A stretch of 64,000 nucleotides of DNA from Rhea pennata. Lineage: Eukaryota; Chordata; Aves; Rheiformes; Rheidae. Below are positions 1 through 12,569 of the stretch, piece by piece. A program made the translations under genes and the position numbers. The notes beneath the pieces are model-generated. The model was not told the DNA's origin. It saw only the letters and a list, made by a program, of their open reading frames with translations, and made no database searches. The DNA lies in NCBI RefSeq assembly GCF_028389875.1, contig NC_084665.1, positions 100,731,435 to 100,795,434 on the forward strand, given 5' to 3'. Within the stretch, counting starts at the first letter, position 1. Each line of letters starts with the position of its first letter.

Positions 1-783
1 TGTAAGCTAAAGCGTTACATGGGCCATGAAAAATAGAAGAGAAAAAAGGCTCTTTCTCAAAAGAACCCAGAATAGTCAAAGGTCATGGAAGCAGCTAGTA
101 TACAAAGAAATTAAATATCTCTTTGGAAGCATCAAAGAGATTCTGCAGCCTGTTTAACTTGGGCTAGGAGCGGGTTAGCATGAACAAGCCCCAGTTTTAC
201 TGCCAATAGTGAATGTTTAGTTTGCAAAGGAGGGAGTATTTTCTTAAAATCTCTGTCTAGAGCCATGCAAATTTCATTTCAAAACAAAAACATAACAAAA
301 ACGATCATCCACAGAGTAATCTGATTGCTTTACAGCTTTCCTACTCCCACTTTTACTATGCTGAAGTTCTGAAAGATTTACGAAAAGCTAATCATCTGGC
401 TCTTTACATTTGCCTTCATATAATCCTGTCAAATCCAGACAGAATTAGACTGAAGAAAGACTCAGAAGTATTCTTAGCAGCCAACAGATGTGAAAGAGCT
501 TTCTGTTGTGGATTAGTTTACAAAGCACTTTATATAAAGCCTTTTCTTCTACATAGTTATGTAAGATTTAATAAACTGATAGTCCAAACCACAAGATTTT
601 TTTAAAAAAAATTCTTGTTTAATAGAAAATAATTGGGACATTTCTATTCTCTGTTTTTTTTTTTTTCACTAAATAATGCTGTTTTTTGTAGTATGTCACA
701 GTAGCACAGTTGCACAGTGGTTTGTTACCAAATGTAAGCCCTGCACAGTGACTTTTCCTGAAAACTGCAAGGGACCACATATG

Positions 784-822
<39 letters not shown>

Positions 823-3800
823 TGTTGAGTTGGTGAAGAAAATTTTTTCCTTGAAAGAATTCTTTCTTGTTTTGTTCTTTTCAAAGAACAACACACAACA
901 CATTTGTTTCTAGAAAGATATAGCTCCTCCACTCCTCTCAGGGTGTAATTACTTCAGTACATGCACATTTAAACAGTGGACATAAAATGGAAGGCATCCT
1001 ATTGGTCATTTTTTTTTCCCTATTAGCAGAATTCCCTGTAATCCTGCCAATCATGGGCTCTTTTGCCTTATTTGCTGTTTCTGGGAGTGCTTCATGGCTT
1101 TAAGTCTGATAAAATTCCTTTGTGCAGCTCCTAAGAAAGTAATTTGAAAGTCAGGCAGAATTTCAGGCGGCTAGTTTTTAATAAGCTGAAAACATGAGCA
1201 AGTGAGCTGTGTGTGTGCATATTTTAGTTTGGAAACTTGCAGATAGAAGACTACGGGTCTCCCCCACCCCTTCAATTACTTGCCTTATACCAGGGAAGGT
1301 GAAGGTGTGGGAGTGGCACACAGTTACATGCCATGTTTCTGAATGAGGTCTCTGAAAATAATACAGCATTGTTACGGCGTTCCACAAAGCATTGGTAGAA
1401 GCCCATTTCATGTTCCCTCAAACACGATGTATCTTATTTCTGCCAGTGAAAGCAGTAGAGATCCATTGAATTAATCCATTTAATTCAGACAGGGTTAGCT
1501 AGAGGCTGCTCAAATGCTTCCTACAGCATATAATTTAATACAATTTACATAGGTCCACCCTATATACTTGAAGGTCTTGGCACTTCAGGCAAAAAGCAGT
1601 AATGAAGGAGCATGAACTTTTTGTTCAGTCATAACATTAATGAAGCTTTACTCATAAAGGTGGAACATGCTGCAGATTGTCTGCACTATTCTTGAGTTCA
1701 GGCTAGGGTGACAGAACAGTTTGCTTCCTGACAAGAGGAAAAGGAACAGTTACACTGAATGACTAAGAAGCAAGTTAGGTTAATAAGCAGAATAGGATGA
1801 GTCACTCTCTGTTTAATACTCAAGATTTGCACCAGCAATCTCTTTCTTAAACAAGGCTGTGTTGCCTACCTGGTCTGAAAAGTTTAGAAGCATTAATGCC
1901 TGAAATTTAGGGAACGTCAGTTAAAAAAAGACCTCTAAAGCCTTAAAATAAGAATGAGATGGAGAATGGGGTTGTGTGATGTCTGTATGCTTCATAAGAC
2001 ATTGTTTATTGTAGAAACTGAATCATGCTTATAGAATTGCATTAAAATCTTTTGAAAGTGTTCAAAATAGCTGGAATATCCAGATAAGAACGAGTGCTGC
2101 TTTCCTAATCACAAACCAATTGACTATCTACCCACTTTTAGAAGAGAGTCTTCTCTTTTGGCAGCCGTATTTCCTTAGCCAACAGGGACACACTTTCTGC
2201 TTTGTTGATAGTTTTGGAATCACTTGCACGAACCAAATTAGCGGTGGAGATAGGCAACAGCTCTGCTTCCTTTGTGGCAGGACAGTCATCACCCTTGTGC
2301 CGGAATCCATGATCCTATTCGTAGACTATTTCGTACAGTGTACAGATCAGCCTCAAAGTCTGCTGTTAGAAAAACTGAGGAGCCTTCAAGCCTAACGTAA
2401 GCAAGCTTCCTCAAGAAGATCTTTGGCCCTAGTTGGTGCCTTATGATACAGGCCTTAGCAGTGCGCTCAACACCCTGTTTTAGAAAAACAGATAGCTGAT
2501 TTAACTTGCTTCGTGATCTCCCATACTGATAGCTGAGAGGAGAAATTCAGTGGAAAAGGCACTTTTTGTTTATTTAAAGCAGTGAAGCAATTCATACAAT
2601 GCAGACCTGGAGGGATATTTGGTTCCTGACTGTCACCACCTCAAAATCAGCCGTTATTAGCAGCTACTAAAAAGACAAACTGGACACAAAACACGCCGCC
2701 TGGCTGGGAGAAGTTAGGGAAACTCTCACATGGTTGTAAACAGGAAATAATGCTTCTTCTCTCATCATTCCTCCTCTCCCCTAGTACTTCTAACCCCCAC
2801 TGCTGGGAAGAGCTATGTTTTCCTCCCAGGTATGGGATCTAGTACTAGTAGCTCTAGGAGCCCCTGGCAGGATGCTTCCTGCAAGAGTCACAGTCCAGAC
2901 TACATAGCAACCACAACTGCTCTTCACGCGTCCAGCAGGCACTTGCTCACCAGCATAATCCTGAGCACCAGACCGGGCTGCTGTGTCACGTGCTTTACAC
3001 CTAGAACTAACTGCTAAGAAATTTAGAGTGAAGAGCTGAACCTACACACTGCTGGTAGCTCTGAAAAGGCCCCGAGGCAGTCTGATGGCACAGCAGAGGT
3101 CTCAGTTGTACAACTCTTCCTGCAGACACAGGGCATATAGAGGTCCCCTGCTGAAAACATCATTGGTTGTTACAGTGAAGAGGAACAGAGACAAACCCCT
3201 GATTTCCCTTCACTTTGAGAGGAAGTTTCATGAACACTGAGCACTCGGCACTTCATATTCCAGTCCTGAAACATTTTCAACACGTTTTCCCTGAGTAGTA
3301 TCTTTGGCATGATAAATTTTATGGAGAAATACTGAGCTGAACTCTGGGATCAGCATTAACATAATAATTCATTTTTTTCCTTAATGCTTTGGTGTTCTGG
3401 TCACAGACAGAAAGGCAAGTCATCTGTAAAAAAAAGAATTTAACTGGGAAAGTAAGAAAGTGTCCTGATAGCGTCAGAGAGGGTTTACATTGGAGAGTTA
3501 ATTTTGTTGTTGTTGTTATTCAAAACTAGCAGAAGGAAGTACTTGAGAGACCTCAAATCTGTGCTAGAACATAATCGAGAGCATCTAGCCATACTCTTCC
3601 CTAACTTTGTAGATAGTAGATAGTAGTAACGCAGAGTTACTCTTGTAATAAAAGTAATATAGGGCTCCAAAATCATCGTTAAACCTAATGATGCCTTTTC
3701 TGTGTCAGAAGAGCTACGGCTAACTTAAAGCTCCTGAAACTGTGCCCACGTTTTCCTAAACCTCATTGAGCCACTGTTCTCTAATTCACCTGAGACAGAT

Positions 3801-5672
3801 GGTTTGGGAATGTGGAAAACTACCAAAAACTTCCCTGTAGGCCAAGAAATAAGAAAGAAGCTTCAGCTTCTCCATCTCCTGATTACAAGCCAGATGAGCA
3901 ATCAAGCCCCAAGCCAAGGTTTTCCTTCTTCCTAGACAGAAAAGAAGGAAGACTCATAGTCTGCATGTCTCAGTCAGCGATGACAGAAACCTGCTGAAGA
4001 AGGAGTTCAGAAATTTTTTCTGATGCTCCTTTCTTACCTTACGGCTGAGGTCCTGATAAAAAGAAAAAAAATGAGTGAAGTACTTATTGCTCAAACAAAT
4101 GAGAAGATGAATACAGTCATCAGGGAAGAGAACTATACACCAGCAAAATGAACAAGCTTGAACCACATCACTTGGCAAGAGTAAGCACAAGTGAAGGGAA
4201 AAGCCACCATGCTCTGAAAAAAAGAAAAAACAAACAAGGTACTCAAAGAATACTAAAGGCAGGTAAGAAAAAACAGATACAAACTAGCCAGCTGGAAGGA
4301 AGCTCCCTGCAATGGTTGGGCTGGCATTGCCAGAACATAGAGCGTTCTCCTCAGCCTTCTGCAATGCCCCAGGCAGGCAGAAACCCCCAAACCTCTCCAT
4401 CCCCACATTCATGCAAACCTAGACAACTGCTCGAAAGAGAAGTATAATTGTAATGACTCCCATAAGTTACCAGTAAGTTAAGCGACTCATTTTTAACTTC
4501 AATAAAAGCAATATAATTCATGGATTAAACCTACTCAAAAATTAAAACTGGAAGAAAGAAAACTTCATTAATGCTACTAAGTCCATCCTTGAGAATGCTG
4601 AATCATTTAGAAAATTCTGCTTTCCAATTTTGAAGTTTCTTCATCAGTAAAATATTACATAGAAATTTAAGCTTTACTGGTAACTACTGCAAAAAGAGAG
4701 AAAAAAGCTTACATCCAAATTTGATAAACTTATTAATTTAAACAAATTTAATAAATAAAATGTACACCTGCAACTTCCAAAAGTAATCTAAAAACAAGTT
4801 AAATTGTGAAAGTAAACATCAATTAGGAAAGCTGACCTTCACTTGTACATTGCATAGACACCGTGCATTACGATGGTAATAAACACCAGGTCTCAAAATT
4901 AACACCTTCCTCTTCACACAGGCTGTGTAGTGCTGTCCTCTTCTGCCTATCACCCTTCCCTATGCCTGCCCTACATACCATCCTTTCAGCTCCTGTTTCC
5001 TAAGCTTTTTCAGTTTTTCTTCTTTATGTTTGTAAGTGTAGTTCAAAGGGGTACTCTTACCTTTTATATTGTTTGTAAGGCCAGAAACAGAGCATAAGAA
5101 AAGATAAATCCATCCTAATATTTTATGCCATGGATGCCCACAGAAGAGGCATGAGAAACAGGGGAGGAAGACAGGGAGAGAGGGGGACAGCTTCTACAGC
5201 TTCTACACCAAACCCAAAACAGCCCAGCTGCAAAAGCTGCTCCAGACAAAACAGAGTGTGCTTGATGTTAGACACTCTTCAGTGCATTCAACTGACAAAT
5301 CCAACTAGCCTTTATTTTTCTAGAGTTTAACTTGGCAGGAACTTTATTCTTTTTCATGAGAACACCAGCAGACATTCCCTAGCTGCTGAAGTGATCCTAC
5401 TTCCCCTTCCCCCATAATATGTCTATAAAAATAGAAACCTTCTGAGTTCATTTTCCACTGGAAGGTGAGTGTAGAGGAAGTAACCATGAGAAGGGCCATC
5501 ACAGAACATTTGCATTTATATGTTTTAAATATAACAATGGTACCAGGTGTCTGAAAATGAGCTACTGAACTGGGGAAATGCGGGCATGAGAGCATGAAGA
5601 TACTAAAGGATACACTATTGCTCAGTAAGCTTCCTCTAAAAGTAAAACCCTATTTTATACTGTTTTCTACAG
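1..5672 (+). other. EYS: Non-coding; last intron of EYS (inferred)
   Basis: No exon of EYS or of any other recognised gene was found here on either strand. The stretch ends in a 3' splice site with a pyrimidine-rich tract and TTTTCTACAG just before the EYS terminal exon, so it is best read as the last EYS intron. It holds a long A run near 800 and several open frames of 60-99 codons (for example 2120-2395 and 4148-4447) that have no recognisable domain. The interval 2750-3250 is slightly richer in GC than its surroundings but I recognise nothing in it. Assignment to the intron rests on position only. Confidence 0.7.
788..819. repeat. A32 homopolymer
   Basis: An uninterrupted run of 32 A residues. 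No recognisable SINE or LINE body lies directly upstream, so there is no evidence that it is a retroposon tail. It may simply be an expanded homopolymer, and its exact length is prone to sequencing error. Confidence 0.9.
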
Positions 5673-6868
5673 GTGATTTTCTATGTATATCCTTAGTAAA
5701 TGGATTTATACAATTGCGCTACAATCTTGGAGACAAGACAGTCATTCTGCAGACTTTTCAGAAAGTCCGTACAGAAGGAAATACATGGTATTCTCTCAGA
5801 GCAGGAAGAGTCGGTAATGAAGGCTACCTGGATCTGGACGGTATCAACATTACTCAGAAAGCTAGTGCTGGAATGAACGCTCTAGACACACATACAGATT
5901 TTTTTGTTGGAGGAGTATCCTCTTTAAATCTTGTCAATTCTATGGCAACAGAAAATGAGCCAACAGGATTCAGTGGCTGTATACGAGAAATTCTTATAAA
6001 CAACAGAGAACTGAAACTGACTGTGACCGACCCAAAAGATGGAGCCAATGTAGGTGACTGTGATGGAACAGCTTGTGGGTACACGGTGTGCAAAAATAAT
6101 GGAACGTGTCATGTCGAAGATTCAGGCTTTTCTTGTTCTTGCCCACAGCAGTGGACAGGGAATACATGTGAACAATCTATTTACTGTTCACAAAACAGGT
6201 GTGGGTCTCAAGCTCTCTGCATTCCTCAACCTATTTTATTTTCATATATCTGCGTATGTGCACTGGGATGGTCAGGTAAGTACTGTGACGACAAAATCAC
6301 ATTTTTTACAGCAAAGTTTGTTGGTAACTCCTACATCAAATACATAGATCCACATTATGGAAAAAGAGACCTCCAACATAGCCGTATTTCTTTAAATTTT
6401 ACTACCAATCAAACTGAAGGCTTAATATTATGGATGGGAAAAGCTGAAGATGAAGACAATGATTTCCTTGCTCTTGGTATTGACAATGGAACATTAAAAA
6501 TTGTAGTTAATCTTGGAGAAAGAATCTCAGTTCCTCTAATTTATAGCAAATACTCCATTTGTTGTGAAAGATGGCATGTTGTTACTATAGTTCAAAACCA
6601 AACTTGTATTAAGGTGTATCTAGATGAGGACCTAATTCTTTTTGAAGACATTGATCCACAAAGAAAATACACTGCTCTAAACTATGGAGGCATTTGTTAT
6701 TTTGGGGGGTTTGAAATTGGCAAAGAAGTAAATATAGTCACTACAGGGCTTTTTCAGCAGGAATTCATTGGTAAAATTAAAGATGTTGTGCTCTTCCAAG
6801 ACTCCAAAAAGATTCAGCTAATGAAAGCAGAAGGTTATAACATTTATAATGGAGATGATGGAAAATAA
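5673..6868 (+). CDS. EYS: EYS (eyes shut homolog), terminal coding exon
   Basis: EYS is a large secreted extracellular-matrix protein of photoreceptors; loss in humans causes autosomal recessive retinitis pigmentosa. This entry is only its C-terminal exon. The exon starts after TTTTCTACAG at 5672 with a split codon (two bases of a Gly codon, then Asp-Phe-Leu) and runs open to TAA at 6866-6868, about 398 residues. Visible in order: the C-terminal part of a laminin-G domain (about 5673-6054; GGVSSLNLV and GFSGCIREI near its end), an EGF-like domain (about 6055-6165, six Cys, ending CSCPQQWTGNTC), a second EGF-like domain (about 6174-6290, ending CVCALGWSGKYC) and a final laminin-G domain (about 6300-6830, with SLNFTTNQTEGLILWMG and KIKDVVLFQD). 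An ATG at 5594 is in frame, but that sequence precedes the splice acceptor and is probably intronic. There are no stops or frameshifts, so the gene looks functional here. Identity follows from close agreement with the known C-terminus of human EYS and from PHF3 lying next to it. Confidence 0.96.
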
Positions 6869-9640
6869 CTGAAGAACTGATTTAAACTTTAAAGAAAAGT
6901 GATGTAATTAGATTAATTTTCTTTTCCTTCTGTCTCATGATAGCTGGCAGTGTAAGATTATGGAACCAATGTAGAAAGCACTTAGTAATATTTTCCCTAC
7001 ACTCTAATTCCTTTTCTTTTTTTTTTTTTTAATATATGCTGTTACTCTACAGCATACATAAAATATGGTCAAACATTTTACTTTTACTCATCTAATTACT
7101 TACAGATACTGTTTAATATTTACTTTAGAATAACAGAAGTCTGATTTAGTTTGATTTATTGTGCTGCAAATAGTTTTGTAGACAGATAAATGGGTAGTAA
7201 TTAGCTTAGAAAGAACTGTCAATCCAGTATTTTTTCGGTTTTATGAGAATAGACAACTTACCTGTTTCATCAAAATTCTACATTTTATTACGATAATTTG
7301 TTTCCTTTCTTATAATTTTATAGTAGAAAGGCCAGGAGTTAAAAATTATATTTATAGGGAGAAAAAAAATCATACTTGGGTAGAAAACACATGCTTATAG
7401 AAATAAGAGCTTTTTAAAAATGTGACATCTGTAATAACAATCTCTATACATTATATATTTATTGACATAAAAGGGTGAAACTTATTCTACAGAGACTGTT
7501 TTCATGCTAAACTATTAAACTTAAAAAATAATTTTAAGGTCAGACCGGATAACTATGATGGTCTAATCTGAGATGAACTTTTAACTCATAACTTTAGTTC
7601 TATCACAGCATCTCTATTCTTGATTTTAAGACTGCAAAAAATAAGGAAGCAACTTTTTTTTAAATCTGCTTCTATCATTAATTTTCACTTCAGTATTAAA
7701 GAGCTTTGCCTTTTATAATCTATCTTCAGTTTAATAATAATCTATCTTCAGTTTCCAGCTAAATGAATACAACAATTCTATTCAGTAGAATTACAACGAA
7801 ATAAAAAGCAAATAGAAAAAAGATTAATTCTGCATTTTAGATACCTGCTGCCATAAAAACCATTTAAATATATTTCCTTCTGTTAGTGACATTATGTCTA
7901 AATAAGATAGTTCTACCAATACCTGTTTTAGTCTTCAATTTACAAGTTAGACCATCGTTTTAAAAGGTACACTGACAAAAAAAAGAGTTTATCTAAAACT
8001 CCTAAAAAAGTCACCACTCACATACAATATAACTTATGCTACAATCACATAGTGTAGTCTTAACACAAATTAACCTTATCTTTCATTCAAGACTGGAGTA
8101 AGAGGCCATCAAACACAGAAGAAACGTAAAGCTGCTTAAAATTCAAATCATCTGGACAATAGTATTTTGCAATCACTGTTCTAAGATACCTACGATAAGG
8201 AAATGTGCATGAAATAGTTTCAGAAGCAAAAGGGGTATCACATCAGAGAGGAGAAAGCCTGAGCCCTACCAAAAGGAAAGCTGAAGCTCAAATTTCAAAA
8301 TCACCTTACTGGCACCAGTACTAACCCTTCCTCCTTTTGCTCAGCCACTTGCCACCACCCTTGTACTGCACTGGGCCATAGAAGAGGCTGAGCAGGAAAC
8401 CACTTCAAATACTGAAAGCAGCATAGCTCGAGAGCAGAGCTCTGCCTGGCTCACTGGTCACTCTGAGAAGCTAGCCTACACCCTGGCACTCCGTTATGTC
8501 AAAAACATGTTGTTACTATTATGACAAAACCGTTTATTTAAAAAAAAAGGATGAAAAATGGCTTAATAAAATATTAATTTGCTATGATTAAGAGAAGAGT
8601 GGCTGGCTGGATTGCTTTAACCATCTGAAAGTTTTCCTCTTCTGACATTAATTGACAGAATCCTGATTTTTTAAATATTATTATTTTAAACAAATATTCT
8701 TTTCCTAATTTCTCTTTTTGACAGCAAGTGAAACAGACTGCAAGTAGACTAACCAAAATAAACTTGAATTTTACCTAATCCCACTGATGTTTTAATTACT
8801 ATACAGATAAAAATATTTGCCTGCTGCTGTATTCCAACAGAAGTCTACCCTGTTCAAATACTTGAACACTTTCAGCTGGAATGTGGGAAAAGTTGCAGTC
8901 TGCATAATAAGTAACTTCTGCTATCCCTTTAAATTTAAAAGTTTAAAAATTAAAAACTCAAAGATCTGTTTTGCTTTAACTCTACCTTTCTGGTTTATAT
9001 TCCCCCAGCTAAGATTTTGAAATCTTACTAGACTAAGGTTTTAGCCATAGTAAACTGCATTTCCATGACTATTTTTTTTTTTTTTATCAATTCATAATCT
9101 CAAAAACAGAGCTCTTCAGTTCATGAACGCACAAACTCTATTCCTTCTGAAAAAGCCCAGTTACATTCTACACTTCAGTGATCAATAGAAATGAGAAATC
9201 AGTTATCTTTTAATGTGCTTAAACCTAAGATCTAAGATGTCATTTACATTTCTCATTTTGACTGCTGGCTTACTGTATAAATAAAATGCTTAAAATAGTG
9301 ATGATTTCTATTTTTTTCTTTTTTACTTTATTATTGCTCAAAAGCACACTCTTAACCATCAAGCTGCTGCATGGAAATTCTCCCAGATTAAGTCCTCAGT
9401 GGACACAGATCAGGAAAAAGCAACTAATCCTTTTCTTCACATAAAGCAAATCAGGAGCAAATCAGGAGCACAGGCTGTAGCTATAAGAGAAGACCAGGTG
9501 ACACACCCTACTTTCCACTTAATCATAATTTGTGTGTGGTAATGAATTTGTTGCCAACAGTCAGTTAAAGACGACTCAAAAGATAAATTGAGGCAGGGCG
9601 ACGGAACTACTCCGAGATGTTTCAATAACCTGTCAAACAT
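6869..9640 (+). other. EYS 3' UTR and adjoining intergenic sequence
   Basis: No coding sequence is visible. The proximal part must contain the EYS 3' UTR, but its end cannot be fixed. Poly(A) signal candidates on the + strand are ATTAAA at 7514-7519 and 7695-7700, and AATAAA at 7800-7805, 8565-8570 and 9280-9285. Two small exact duplications occur: a 17-base word at 7716-7732 repeated at 7738-7754, and an 11-base unit twice in tandem at 9447-9468. The rest is AT-rich with nothing recognised. Confidence 0.5.
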
Positions 9641-9970
9641 CTTTATGAGGTTCCTTCTGCTCTCAGAAGCTGCTTTGAGCCCTCAAGTGAGGCTTTTGAG
9701 CCTGCGGCTGTGGCCTCCCTCCCCGATTCCCGGCAGGCAGCAGTGGCTCACGAAGCCCTCCTGACCTTCGTTGCGCCTGTGAGCTGGCTGCCGAGTCTTC
9801 TCCTCTCCTACTTCCTCTTCGAAGAGCCTTTTATGGCCATATGCTGGGGAAGGAAGCATGTTTTGGATCTATCCTTTTCTCTCTGGGTTTCCTGGTGTAC
9901 AGCCAGTTCCCCATCAGTGCACACTGCTTTTTTTGTGGTCTATTTGCTGAGCAGTGATTCAGTGTGAAGC
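9641..9970. other. GC-richer patch between two AT-rich gene ends, unidentified
   Basis: About 300 bases are clearly richer in GC and CpG than the flanks. They contain an 85-codon open frame on the + strand (9710-9967) with a hydrophobic middle. I do not recognise the sequence on either strand. It could be a decayed LTR or other transposon fragment, or conserved regulatory or 3' UTR sequence. The open frame is short enough to occur by chance and shows no domain. Confidence 0.3.
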
Positions 9971-12569
9971 AAGTAACAATTAATCAGAGTATTTCCAGCT
10001 AACACTAGTGGTGGGGGGAGAGTGACTGAAGGCAATGGAGGACACAACCCCCCTTTATTCCAGTAGAAGGGGGATTTATTCCCCATTGTATCACCACAGA
10101 TTCCAGGACCAAAGTCTGGATACTGTCTCTGCTTGGTAATTTAAATTCTTAACAAAATTGTCCTTGAAGGGCTGTTTTGCTCCGGCACTCACACAGTTCT
10201 AAATGCACCACTCAGGTAGTTAAGCACTTGGCAAGCTTTGAAAACATCTACACTAAACTTTCTTTCTAAACCAAATGTTTCCAGTAATTCTGACTGAGGG
10301 CATTCTGATCTCTTCAGTATAAGAAGATGTAATTTCCACTGTTACCCAGTATAGAGTGCAAATACACATCAATTTGAGATTTGCAAGTAGCCATGTGCTG
10401 GGAGGAGGCTTCTTTGGGACAGGTCAGAAAGCAGGAAAAAAAAAAAAAAAAGAAAGAAAAGAAAAGAAAAGAAGAAAAAAAAAGCCTTTACAAGCAAAGC
10501 TACCGATTTTACTTAAAACTTAATCCAACACCAAAACAATTAGTCCATCTCAAATCATATTAAAAATAAGCAACACAAACCATCAAGGATTCAGCCCACT
10601 GTTGTGGATACCTAACTTACACAAAACAATTCTCCTAAAGTAACTCCCTACCTTTCCCACAAGGTCCATAAAAAGACAAAGGATTCTTTTAAGGATCTTC
10701 TAGAGGTCTCCAGATGATCCTGTTAGTTCTAAGTTTTAGTTCTTAAAATGGCTGAACAGTAATATACATTAATTAAAATAAATCCAACAAGTGTCATTAC
10801 AAATAACCAGATTCAACATAAAATGGTATCCAATTTACATTTCCTGTGCATCCTTGTATCCAAGAATTGTGGTGTAAATACTCAAGCAGCACGACATGTG
10901 CAGAGTACTACCAGACATAATAGCACTACTGCTACACAGATTATGGAATTCATTTGGCGCAGGTAGTTTAATCATATTATTTTATCACGCTACAAATAAT
11001 TTAAAAGTGTAAATATTGCTTCTCATTACTAACAAACTGAGGATTTTTCTTACGAATCAGCTAAACTATGGGCCTAAGAAAAACCACCGAATAAAGTCCA
11101 GTCACCTTTATTTGGTGCAAGATTTTTAATTTTTAGTCAATTTGGCTATGAAGCTATGTGCAGTATCTCCAAATGAAATGTTACTTTCAAATATATTCAC
11201 AATTTTAAAAATTAACAATAGGCTGATGTTAAACTGGGAAGATCAACTTGGAAAGAACAGGCTTTTCTAACGTGAAGTGCAAAATGTTATGTCAATACAT
11301 AAGGTAACGTACTCAAAGCAAAAATGGAAAACCAAAAGACAGTACTGTAAATCTAATAATCTAGTGGTGGAATATTTTGTTGTTTTTAAATAACTCAACA
11401 AAATGAACAGTGTATTTGAAGAAAAACTGTAAGAATAGGAGGTTTTGGGTTGTTTTTAGGTTTGGGGCTTGTTTTTGTTTTTTAATCAGTGGATGTCAGT
11501 CCTTACAAAATTTGAACTTACTGACAGCCCCAAAGGTAGAAACACCCTGTCCCCACCATTTTCTGTCCCTCCCTTTCCTCCCCCCAGAACCCAAAACCAC
11601 CTAGCCACAAAGCGTAAGCAAAGCTGCAATGTGGCATTCCACAGCTCAGCTTGCTATATTAATTTAGCCTACTGTTTCACATCTACAAAATCAAACACAC
11701 ACAGTATGTGAGAAAGTTTTATCGTTTCAGAATCAAAATATCCCTTAAAATATTTACATTTTACAGTAAAAAGGATAGTAAAACACAAAGTAATGTACAA
11801 GCTTAGGTATTCAAGTTTTTGAAGCATGGAAAATGATGCGAGAAATGACTACTACAAATCATATTTTGAAGAATTTAGTTTAAAAATGTTTTCTTATTAA
11901 ACCAAGTGCAGTTTAAAGCAATAACATTCAAGCAGCTCAGCCTTCCAATTTCTGGTCACAAACTGCTTCAGATGCTTAGGAAATATTTGAAAAACTAACG
12001 AAATACACTTTAATTATTTTATTGTATTACTGAATAATTTAAAAAGAACTCTTCACATCACCAAGCATATTATATTTTTTTGTAATGTGTGTGGATTCTG
12101 AGGCTCTGCTACAGTCTTTAAAAACAGTGCAATTTAAAAAGAAGGTTATTGTACGAAATTCACCTTTAAAATTATCAGAGCATCTTAAAACAGAAGAGAG
12201 CACAAATTACCAAAGGCAGCAACTATATTGCATACTTGACTAAAGCCAACTTCATTAGCTAAGAAAATTTCTAAGCCTTTATTGCATATTAATAAAAGAA
12301 ATCTTTAAAATTTTGAATATACAGCAATGTAAAATTTTTAAAAATATTAAACTCCTACTTCTAGCGATAGTTGGTATAATGAAAAAAAGGATGAGTATTG
12401 GTACAGTGATTGGTACCAAAACACAGACTTGTTTCTGCAAAACACCAACACTGAATAAAAAAAAGATGGCACAATCCTAGCAGGCTTTTTTTTTTTTTTT
12501 ATACAAAGTTTTATGACATTACTCTAACAGTTTATTTAAATAGGATTTTGAAAGACTGCCTGCATCTTT
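9971..12569 (-). other. PHF3: PHF3 3' UTR and downstream sequence
   Basis: AT-rich non-coding sequence follows the PHF3 stop codon on the minus strand. Candidate poly(A) signals (AATAAA on the minus strand, TTTATT as written) are at 12531-12536, 12278-12283, 12018-12023, 11107-11112, 10075-10080 and 10054-10059. The first is only about 35 nt past the stop, which would give a very short 3' UTR, so a distal site is more likely. A purine run of roughly 50 bases is at 10433-10483. Which signal is used cannot be decided without transcript data. Confidence 0.45.

Noticed and set aside
788..819. A32 run as the tail of a retrotransposed element
   Set aside because: No SINE, processed pseudogene or LINE body is recognisable upstream and no flanking duplication was found; birds carry few poly(A)-tailed retroposons.
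2120..2395. 91-codon open frame upstream of EYS
   Set aside because: No recognisable domain, no splice sites in phase with EYS and no EGF or laminin-G cysteine pattern. Likely chance.
4148..4447. 99-codon Lys/Gln-rich open frame upstream of EYS
   Set aside because: Low-complexity composition with no recognisable family and no link to the EYS exon frame.
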